Position numbers and translations under genes: made by a program. Below, piece after piece: positions 1 to 5,367 of a DNA stretch of 5,367 nucleotides. The DNA is from Nitrospirota bacterium (GTDB lineage Bacteria > Nitrospirota > Thermodesulfovibrionia > Thermodesulfovibrionales > SM23-35), in contig JAOUJR010000136.1 in assembly GCA_029883145.1 (NCBI GenBank), forward strand, positions 1 to 5,367, in the 5' to 3' direction. Within the stretch, counting starts at the first letter, position 1. Each line of letters begins with the position of its first letter. The notes under the pieces were generated by a model. That model did not search any database. It was not told the origin of the DNA and saw only the letters and a list, made by a program, of their open reading frames with translations.

Positions 1-477
1 GCAGTCCATGAGAGAATTCTCTACGAAAAATTCCTCAAAGGAATAGATATCGATTCATCTCAGTTACTTTTTCCAAAACAGGTAAAGCTATCTCACAAAG
101 AACATAGAATAATCCTTGAAAACAGTTCGATGCTCAGGGATTTCGGAATAGATCTGGATGATTTCGGGCATGATACGGTTATCGTTCGTTCACTCCCTGA
201 TGTCTTAAAAGAGGCTGATATAAGAGGCATTCTCTCTGATAGTGCATCATGTTTCATTGAAGGAATTTCTCCGGATACATCAATGAGAGAGGTTCTTGCA
301 GCAAAAATTGCATGTCATAAATCGGTGCGAGGCAAAACAATACTCAATCAGGAGGAGGTTTCTCAATTACTCGCTGACCTTGGCGGTTGCGATAACCCTG
401 ACAATTGCCCTCATGGCAGACCCACAAGAATCTTCTTTTCTTTAGATGAGCTGAAAAAGATGTTTAAGAGAGTATAG
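1..477 (+). CDS. mutL: DNA mismatch repair protein MutL, C-terminal part (5' end outside window)
   Basis: MutL links mismatch recognition by MutS to strand removal; this is the C-terminal dimerisation and endonuclease domain. The reading frame is open from base 1 and gives 158 residues ending at TAG (475-477). The first visible residues, A-V-H-E-R-I-L-Y-E, are the tail of the metal-binding motif DQHA(x)2E(x)4E; the D-Q-H would lie just upstream of the window. The other nuclease motifs are present: A-C-H-K-S-V (about 104-109), C-P-H-G-R-P (136-141) and F-K-R (155-157) at the extreme C-terminus. This marks the nicking-competent type found in bacteria without MutH, unlike E. coli MutL. S-Q-L-L-F-P (20-25) aligns with the beta-clamp-binding site, but has S where the consensus has Q. 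ATG 130 is internal and is not the start. An 81-nt gap separates it from the TPR gene on the same strand. The family assignment is very secure. Confidence 0.96.
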   Translation, partial: AVHERILYEKFLKGIDIDSSQLLFPKQVKLSHKEHRIILENSSMLRDFGIDLDDFGHDTVIVRSLPDVLKEADIRGILSDSASCFIEGISPDTSMREVLAAKIACHKSVRGKTILNQEEVSQLLADLGGCDNPDNCPHGRPTRIFFSLDELKKMFKRV

Positions 478-558
478 GTTTCTCCCATTACACAATATGG
501 AATAGTTTAACCATGCTTGATTACCCTATAACGATTGTGATATTTTTAAAGATACGCA

Positions 559-2835
559 ATGCTCGATAAAACTTTAATAATTAAAGAAGCCCAGCGATAT
601 CTCGCAAGGGGTCTTGTAGATAAAGCAATTGCCGAGTGGGAAAAATTATCAAAAGAATATTCTGACGGCACTATCTATAATACCATCGGTGATCTGTACC
701 TTAAAAAGGGTGATGATAAAAATGCAGTCAATTCGTTTCACAAGGCTGCTGATTGTTTCCGGAACGAAGGCTTTTCCCATAAGTCATTAGCACTTTATAA
801 AAAAATACTTAATATAAATGCCTCAGATGCCAATGCACTCTTTTCCATCGGTGAACTGAATGAGAGTAAAGGACTTATTACAGATGCGATAAAATATTAT
901 CTCGCTGCCGCTGATAGTCTTTCAAAAGAAGGGAGAAAGGAGAAGCTTCTCGAAATATACGGGAAGATACTCGCTGTTTCTCCATCGAATATACCTCTCA
1001 GAAATAAGATAGCAGAAATATATGTGAAGGAAGGCCTTGTGTCAGAAGCAGCAAATCAACACCTTCATATCGCAAGGCTTTATGATGAAAAGGGAGATTC
1101 TGAAAAATCAATTCTCTACTATCAGAAAATCCTTGATGCCCAGCCTTTACACAGGGAAGCAATCCTGGAAATAAATGATCTTTATGAGAAGACAGGCAAT
1201 CTTGAACAGGCCATCAAACATATTAAAGAAGCTTCTACACTGTTTCCTCAAGATATTGACATCCATCTCAGGTGTGCACATCTCTACATAATAGGTAAGT
1301 TGTTTGCTGAAGCAAAGAAATATCTCAAAAAAGTTATCGAAATAGAACCTGCACATATAAAAGCAAGAACGCTCCTTGGAGAGATCTATAGTAAGGAGGG
1401 CAAAAGAGAGAAAGCATGGACAGAGTATCTTCCCATCGTTGATGAGATGATACGCGATGTGAAATATAATGATGCAATAAAGCTTCTCGAGTCTTTCAGG
1501 GATATAGACCCGATGGAAACCGGGAAAAGACTCGTTTCGCTCTATAAACAACTCGGTGAGAATCTTCGGGTTGCCCATGAGCTTGTCTCTCTCGGTGATA
1601 TATCTGCAGAAAAGGGAATGCAGAATGAGGCACTTGCCTATTATAGGGAAGCACTCGAGATTACCCCTGATGATGATTCACTCATCTCTAAAGCCATTGA
1701 ACTTGACAAAGAAATTGGTCTTGAACATTCTAAGATAGAGGGTGAAAAAACTGTTCAAGATCTCCTTGCAGAGGCAGACATTTTCATCGGATATGGTCTT
1801 TATCAAAATGCAAAGGATATCCTTGAAGAGCTAAGGCAGAAAGAACCTGAAAGCATAGATCTTCATCTCATGTTGAAATCCTTATACGTTAATATGGATA
1901 ACAAAGAGCAGGCAGTCACAGAATGCCTTGAACTGTCCGAGCTCTACAAGAAGGCTGGTGATGTTGAGAGTCGTGAACAGATTCTCAAAGAAGCTTATGA
2001 AATATATCCTGAAGACCCGAGACTTATCGAGACAACGGTACCACCAGTCACTGAAGAGCCAGTCCTAGGTCCATCCCCTGAGGTACTCGAGATAGAAGAT
2101 TACAGTGAGGAGATTGCAGAGGCAGATTTTTATCTCAAACAGGGGCTCACAGATGAAGCCAGAGACATTTTAGAAAGATTACAAAAACTCTTTCCAGAAA
2201 ATGAAGAAATAAAGCAGAAACTCTCTTCACTTGGCCAGGCAATAGAGGAACCTGTAAAAAGAGAAGTCGTAGAAGAACCACATGAAGAATTGATCATCCA
2301 AGAAAGCGAAATATTAGAAGCTCAGGATATACAAGAGCCTGCCCTTGACAGCGATGTCCTCGACATTTTCAATGAATTCAAAAAGGGGCTTGAGAAAGAG
2401 CTTGAAGAAGAAGATTATGAAACACATTACAACCTCGGTATTGCCTATAAGGAATTGGGACTTATAGATGACGCAATAAGAGAATTTCAGACAGCGCGTA
2501 ATGACCCGAAGAGCTTTATTCAATCTCTCAGTATGCTCGGCATATGTTATATGGAAAAAGGTATGTATCCTCTCGCAATAGATGTCATCACCAGTGCTCT
2601 TGAAAAGATGGAAGATCAAGGAGAGTCTTATTGGGCAATGAAATACGATCTCGCAGAGGCTTATGAAAAGAACGGCAATATAAAGGAAGCACTTAATGCA
2701 TACACTGAGGTATATGGTTGGAATTCGAAATTTCGAGCCGTTTCTGATAAGATAACCCGGGTCAGAGCAAAATTGCCAAAAGATGACGAAGAGGGCAAAC
2801 CAAGCAAAAGAAAGGATAGAGTATCATATCTTTAA
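559..2835 (+). CDS. Large cytoplasmic tetratricopeptide-repeat (TPR) protein, function unknown
   Basis: This 758-residue protein is built almost wholly of TPR-type helical hairpins, which usually act as protein-binding scaffolds. It has no signal peptide or membrane segment, so it is probably cytoplasmic. Residues 8-485 form a long repeat superhelix, with clear TPR-like units near 38-70, 93-125, 165-195 and 350-370. An acidic, proline-rich linker (about 491-515) leads to a short module (518-552) that resembles an earlier one (402-436); both begin I/L-A-E-A-D and contain D-I-L-E. A second acidic linker (about 561-597) precedes a C-terminal TPR domain (598-735) with motifs Y-N-L-G-I-A-Y, L-G-I-C-Y-M-E-K-G and Y-D-L-A-E-A-Y. 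A basic tail follows (742-758). ATG 559 is the only reasonable start: in-frame stops lie just upstream (547-549) and no alternative start codon intervenes. No good Shine-Dalgarno is visible. It is followed 77 nt later by the ExeA-type ATPase, so a shared envelope, pilus or secretion role is plausible but inferred. Confidence 0.86.
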   Translation: MLDKTLIIKEAQRYLARGLVDKAIAEWEKLSKEYSDGTIYNTIGDLYLKKGDDKNAVNSFHKAADCFRNEGFSHKSLALYKKILNINASDANALFSIGELNESKGLITDAIKYYLAAADSLSKEGRKEKLLEIYGKILAVSPSNIPLRNKIAEIYVKEGLVSEAANQHLHIARLYDEKGDSEKSILYYQKILDAQPLHREAILEINDLYEKTGNLEQAIKHIKEASTLFPQDIDIHLRCAHLYIIGKLFAEAKKYLKKVIEIEPAHIKARTLLGEIYSKEGKREKAWTEYLPIVDEMIRDVKYNDAIKLLESFRDIDPMETGKRLVSLYKQLGENLRVAHELVSLGDISAEKGMQNEALAYYREALEITPDDDSLISKAIELDKEIGLEHSKIEGEKTVQDLLAEADIFIGYGLYQNAKDILEELRQKEPESIDLHLMLKSLYVNMDNKEQAVTECLELSELYKKAGDVESREQILKEAYEIYPEDPRLIETTVPPVTEEPVLGPSPEVLEIEDYSEEIAEADFYLKQGLTDEARDILERLQKLFPENEEIKQKLSSLGQAIEEPVKREVVEEPHEELIIQESEILEAQDIQEPALDSDVLDIFNEFKKGLEKELEEEDYETHYNLGIAYKELGLIDDAIREFQTARNDPKSFIQSLSMLGICYMEKGMYPLAIDVITSALEKMEDQGESYWAMKYDLAEAYEKNGNIKEALNAYTEVYGWNSKFRAVSDKITRVRAKLPKDDEEGKPSKRKDRVSYL

Positions 2836-2836
2836 T

Positions 2837-2898
2837 AGTAGGCCTGCAAGCTCACACGCTGTCATTCTAAGATGTTGGCAGACTTACAAGCTGACACG
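2837..2898 (+). repeat. Pair of degenerate 22-bp direct repeats in the TPR-ATPase gap
   Basis: The copies are at 2837-2858 and 2877-2898, exactly 40 bp apart start to start. They agree at 16 of 22 positions by hand alignment, and five of the six differences are transitions. The best core is CAAGCTCACACG (2847-2858) against CAAGCTGACACG (2887-2898). Together they fill most of the 77-nt gap before the ATPase gene. They could be a paired protein-binding site or the decayed trace of a small duplication; the sequence does not decide which. Confidence 0.5.
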
Positions 2899-2905
2899 GT
2901 ATATT
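2875..2905 (+). promoter_or_regulatory. Possible sigma-70-type promoter before the ATPase gene
   Basis: TTGGCA (2875-2880) matches the -35 consensus at 5 of 6 positions and TATATT (2900-2905) matches the -10 consensus at 5 of 6. The spacer is 19 bp, longer than the optimum of 17. The second copy of the direct repeat (2877-2898) lies across the -35 and spacer, so a protein bound there could control it. Initiation about 7 nt past the -10 would fall at or next to the ATG (2913), giving an almost leaderless message. The region is AT-rich, so chance matches are likely. Confidence 0.25.
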
Positions 2906-2912
2906 AATAAAT

Positions 2913-3737
2913 ATGGATTATTTAGAATATTACAGTCTTAAAGAACATCCATTTTCTAACGTAGTCGACAGCAGGTTTTATTACAACAGCCCACAACATT
3001 CAAATGCCCTCGTCAAACTGAAGTATGCGGTAAACACAAGAAGAGGGCTTGTTGTCGTGATTGGTGATATCGGGACAGGAAAGACAACGCTTGCGAGAAG
3101 GTTTCTTGAGGAACTGGATGAAGAAACATATGAGGCAGCCCTTCTTGTTATCGTCCACTCCTCTGTCAGTTCAGAGTGGCTCTTTAGAAAATTTGCACTT
3201 CAGCTCGGCGTCAAGGATCTCAATGAGAATAAAGTAGAACTCCTCACTCAGATTTACAAGAGACTGAAAGAGATAGACGAGACTGGGAAAAAGGCAGTCG
3301 TGATGATTGACGAGGTCCAGATGTTGAATTCAAGAGAGATCATGGAGGAGTTCAGAGGCCTTTTGAATATGGAAGTTCCCGAGGGGAAAATGGTCAATTT
3401 TGTTTTTTTTGGGCTACCTGAATTCGAAGATGTCCTTTCACTGGATGAACCACTCAAGCAGAGGGTTGCGGTGAAGATCAAGCTTAAGGAATTCTCTGGA
3501 GAAGACACAAGGAATTACATAAATCACAGGCTCAGGATTGCGGGATGTAATAGAAAAATATTTACAGAAGAGGCAATGGGACTTATTTATCAGTATTCTC
3601 ATGGTGTACCCAGACTCATAAACACAGTCTGTGATAATGCATTCCTTGAAGGTTACTTATTCAAATCAGACCTCATAGATAAACTGACGATAAACACTGT
3701 CGCAGTTGACCTTGGTTTAGACAGAACCATTAAATAA
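2913..3737 (+). CDS. ExeA/GspA-type AAA+ ATPase
   Basis: This 274-residue P-loop ATPase belongs to the ExeA/GspA-MshM family, whose members power or organise type II secretion, type IV/MSHA pili or exopolysaccharide export. The N-terminus has the family signature Y-Y-x-L-K-E-H-P-F (6-14) and Y-Y-N-S-x-x-H (23-29). Walker A is G-D-I-G-T-G-K-T-T (51-59) and Walker B is V-V-M-I-D-E-V-Q (129-136), with the catalytic Glu at 134. A sensor-1-like strand lies at V-N-F-V-F-F-G (161-167) and a putative arginine finger in L-K-Q-R-V (181-185). The sensor-2/lid motif G-V-P-R-L-I-N (231-237) closes the module. Unlike Aeromonas ExeA it ends soon after the AAA+ core, with no transmembrane helix or peptidoglycan-binding domain, so it should be soluble. 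ATG 2913 is the only start after the in-frame TGA at 2892-2894; it lacks a Shine-Dalgarno. The 3' end overlaps the convergent lipoprotein gene by 21 nt. Which machine it serves cannot be told from the sequence. Confidence 0.9.
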   Translation: MDYLEYYSLKEHPFSNVVDSRFYYNSPQHSNALVKLKYAVNTRRGLVVVIGDIGTGKTTLARRFLEELDEETYEAALLVIVHSSVSSEWLFRKFALQLGVKDLNENKVELLTQIYKRLKEIDETGKKAVVMIDEVQMLNSREIMEEFRGLLNMEVPEGKMVNFVFFGLPEFEDVLSLDEPLKQRVAVKIKLKEFSGEDTRNYINHRLRIAGCNRKIFTEEAMGLIYQYSHGVPRLINTVCDNAFLEGYLFKSDLIDKLTINTVAVDLGLDRTIK

Positions 3738-4343
3738 TATTTCTTTAATCTTCAGTGTCACAAAATAATGAGAGAGCTCTATCCTTATTTTTAAGGGATA
3801 CCATATATCGCCCACCTTTTCCGGACCTTCATACGAGATAGTGAGATCTCTGCTGTCTTCAAGCGTTAATGTCTGTTTTATTGGAAGCATTGTCTTTCCA
3901 TCTATCCATATTTTCCTCATGGAAGTTCGAAGAAGATACATGCCATCTTTTTCAGCAATCTCAAAGTCTTGTATATCCCACCAGAAAAGACAGTCCCGCA
4001 AGCCATAGGTGAGAATTGTACTTTTACCTCTGTCAAGCCTTGGTACACTTTTTATAATGCCATCTTCTGAGGAGAGTTCGAGCGCAAGAAAACCAAAAGA
4101 GTACACTCGAAGATTGAGATTACCGTTTCTGGATATAGTCAGCACCCCTTCCCCTCTCATCTCGGTATCATCTTTTTCAAAGGTTATGGAAAATGTGGTA
4201 TCTATAGATGAAATAGTATTCCTTGAATTGAGTATGTCTCTTACATCAACGCCTTCATATGAAGGCATCTCAACCCGTGGTGGTACGCAGGACAACAAAA
4301 AGAATATGGTACTAAGTGAGAACAGTCTCCAGACAGCTTTCAA
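3717..4343 (-). CDS. Putative outer-membrane lipoprotein with LolA/LolB-like fold
   Basis: This 208-residue protein starts with a lipoprotein signal peptide: a basic N-region (K2, R6), a hydrophobic stretch (7-17) and the lipobox L-L-S-C, with C19 the predicted lipidated residue. There is no Asp at +2, so the outer membrane is the expected site by the E. coli rule. The mature part is rich in alternating beta-strand pattern. Blocks such as G-E-G-V-L-T-I (64-70), L-N-L-R-V-Y-S-F-G (77-84), C-L-F-W-W-D (118-123) and W-Y-P-L-K-I-R-I (181-188) recall LolA/LolB and DUF4292-type proteins that bind lipid or lipoprotein chains. That fold call is by eye and not certain. The start is TTG (4343-4341), not ATG: an in-frame TGA lies three codons upstream, and the next Met (M26) would lose the signal peptide. 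The start lies inside the 3' end of radA (32-nt overlap), suggesting translational coupling and one operon. The true ligand is unknown. Confidence 0.82.
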   Translation of the reverse strand: MKAVWRLFSLSTIFFLLSCVPPRVEMPSYEGVDVRDILNSRNTISSIDTTFSITFEKDDTEMRGEGVLTISRNGNLNLRVYSFGFLALELSSEDGIIKSVPRLDRGKSTILTYGLRDCLFWWDIQDFEIAEKDGMYLLRTSMRKIWIDGKTMLPIKQTLTLEDSRDLTISYEGPEKVGDIWYPLKIRIELSHYFVTLKIKEILFNGSV

Positions 4344-5367
4344 TATCCTTCACCCCTATTATCTCTAACCCTAAATTATTTTTAAGTTTTTCGGAATTCC
4401 CCAAAGGGACTATTGCACGCTTAAACCCTATCTTTGACGCTTCCTTTATCCGTACCTCTGCCTGTGTCACTGCCCGTATCTCACCTGAAAGTCCGATTTC
4501 ACCGAATACAAATGTTTTCGGGTCTATAGATATATCTTTCAGAGAAGAGGCTATTGTGGCAATAATGCCGAGGTCAACAGCAGGCTCAATGATCCTGAGC
4601 CCGCCGACTACATTTACAAATATATCCATTCCGCCAAGATGAAGGCCTGCCCTTTTCTCAAGAACAGCAACAAGCAAATTCACCCTGTTAAAGTCAACAC
4701 CTATAGTTGTCCTTCTGGGCATTCCGAAATTGGTCTGAGACACAAGCGACTGTATCTCGACCATCAGGGGCCTGGTACCTTCAAGACTCGCAACAACTAT
4801 TGAGCCTGAAACATTCAAAGGCCTTTCAAGGAGAAAAAGCTCGGAGGGATTTTCAACCTCTATAAGACCTGAATCAGACATCTCGAAGATACCTATTTCA
4901 TTTGTTGAGCCAAAGCGATTTTTTACGGTCCTCAGGATACGGTATGAATGTCCCCTGTCACCCTCAAAATAAAGAACTGTATCCACGATATGTTCAAGTA
5001 CACGCGGGCCTGCAATCGCCCCTTCTTTGGTGACGTGGCCGACAAGAAAAACCGGGATGTCAGACCTTTTCGCAAAAAACATCAATTTTGCAGCACAGTC
5101 CCTCACCTGACTCACAGAACCAGGTGCTGACATCAGATCTTCCATGTACATGGTCTGTATGGAATCTACAACCATCGCCTTCGGAGAAAGCTTCGATGCG
5201 GTATCAACAATGACCTCAAGTGAGGTCTCTGGCAGTAAGATTATCTCGTTTGAATCTATTGAGAGTCTTTCTGCCCTGATTTTTATCTGCTCGGGAGATT
5301 CTTCACCAGAGACATAAAGCACCTGACCGTATTTTTTTGAAAGACCTGAAAGGGCCTGTAAAAGCAA
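4312..5367 (-). CDS. radA: DNA repair protein RadA (Sms), lacking N-terminus at window edge
   Basis: RadA is a RecA-like hexameric ATPase that drives branch migration and processing of recombination intermediates. The visible 351 residues run to TAG (4314-4312). Translation is open through the right edge; the first codon (TTG) is an internal Leu, probably of the K-S-T-L-L-L-Q segment just after Walker A, so this is not the start. Walker A and the N-terminal four-cysteine zinc finger must lie beyond the window, which fits about 100 missing residues of a roughly 460-residue protein. Visible marks (fragment numbering) are Y-V-S-G-E-E-S (18-24), Walker B A-M-V-V-D-S-I-Q-T (64-72), the RadA-specific K-N-R-F-G motif (149-153), and the Lon-protease-like C-terminal domain (about 190-351). 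That domain has E-P-A-V-D-L-G (261-267) where Lon carries its catalytic serine, so it is not a protease, as is normal for RadA. It overlaps the downstream lipoprotein gene by 32 nt. Confidence 0.97.
   Translation of the reverse strand: MLLQALSGLSKKYGQVLYVSGEESPEQIKIRAERLSIDSNEIILLPETSLEVIVDTASKLSPKAMVVDSIQTMYMEDLMSAPGSVSQVRDCAAKLMFFAKRSDIPVFLVGHVTKEGAIAGPRVLEHIVDTVLYFEGDRGHSYRILRTVKNRFGSTNEIGIFEMSDSGLIEVENPSELFLLERPLNVSGSIVVASLEGTRPLMVEIQSLVSQTNFGMPRRTTIGVDFNRVNLLVAVLEKRAGLHLGGMDIFVNVVGGLRIIEPAVDLGIIATIASSLKDISIDPKTFVFGEIGLSGEIRAVTQAEVRIKEASKIGFKRAIVPLGNSEKLKNNLGLEIIGVKDIESCLETVLT
4346..4356 (-). promoter_or_regulatory. Ribosome binding site for the TTG-started lipoprotein gene
   Basis: Read on the minus strand, GGGGTGAAGGA lies directly before the TTG start. 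The GGTGA part (4354-4350) matches the anti-Shine-Dalgarno complement and sits 6 nt from TTG, a normal spacing; AAGGA (4350-4346) is only 2 nt away. The site lies inside the radA coding region, so ribosomes finishing radA pass over it. It supports TTG 4343 as the true start. It also contrasts with the two plus-strand genes here, which show no such site. Confidence 0.6.

Noticed and set aside
468..483. Short GAGA/TCTC inverted repeat after mutL as a terminator
   Set aside because: The stem is only 4 bp with a long loop, it spans the stop codon, and no T-run follows.
1147..1578. Open frames opposite the TPR gene (1147-1578 and 2314-2619, minus strand)
   Set aside because: Their translations are low-complexity shadow sequence with no domain pattern, and the plus-strand TPR coding is clear throughout.
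2875..2892. TTGGCA as the -24 element of a sigma-54 promoter
   Set aside because: The GC that should follow GG after 10 nt is one base out of register, and no matching TTGC element is present.
3773..3780. AGAGCTCT palindrome near the convergent gene ends as a regulatory site
   Set aside because: A single 8-bp palindrome inside coding sequence is expected by chance, and nothing else marks it as an operator.
3780..3800. Imperfect inverted repeat (TATCCTT / AAGGGATA, loop ATTTTT) as a terminator
   Set aside because: It has a bulged G, a weak AT-rich stem and no T-run after it on either strand, and it lies inside the lipoprotein gene.
4009..4642. Plus-strand open frames opposite the lipoprotein and radA genes (4009-4368, 4316-4642, 4948-5130)
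   Set aside because: They lie opposite well-supported minus-strand genes and show no recognisable motifs; they are antisense shadows.

Overview
The window is an ordinary-looking stretch of bacterial chromosome, dense in genes and roughly 40% GC by eye. It holds five genes, two of them cut by the window edges. The most likely source is a Nitrospirota/Thermodesulfovibrio-type bacterium or a deltaproteobacterial relative. This rests on my recollection of similar TPR and ExeA-type ATPase proteins in those groups and on Gram-negative features such as an outer-membrane-type lipoprotein. No search was run, so the taxonomy is an inference.

Layout, plus strand: the 3' end of mutL (1-477), an 81-nt gap, a large cytoplasmic TPR protein (559-2835), a 77-nt gap, and an ExeA-type AAA+ ATPase (2913-3737). 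Layout, minus strand, reading from the right edge: radA lacking its 5' end (5367-4312), overlapped by 32 nt by a TTG-started lipoprotein gene (4343-3717). The two transcription units converge, and the ATPase and lipoprotein genes overlap tail to tail by 21 nt.

Two well-known DNA-maintenance genes (mutL, radA) flank three genes that look envelope-related or uncharacterised. MutL is the endonuclease-type mismatch-repair protein. RadA is the Lon-like branch-migration helicase. The TPR protein and the small AAA+ ATPase are codirectional neighbours. ExeA-type ATPases often serve secretion, pilus or exopolysaccharide machines, so the TPR protein may be a scaffold partner, but nothing here proves it. 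The lipoprotein has a clear lipobox and a LolA/LolB-like beta-rich body.

I found no RNA genes, mobile elements, CRISPR array or convincing intrinsic terminator. The non-coding DNA is limited to two short gaps. The second gap carries a degenerate 22-bp direct repeat at 40-bp spacing that overlaps a possible promoter. I do not see strong evidence for a new biological system. The most open question is the function of the TPR-ATPase pair.
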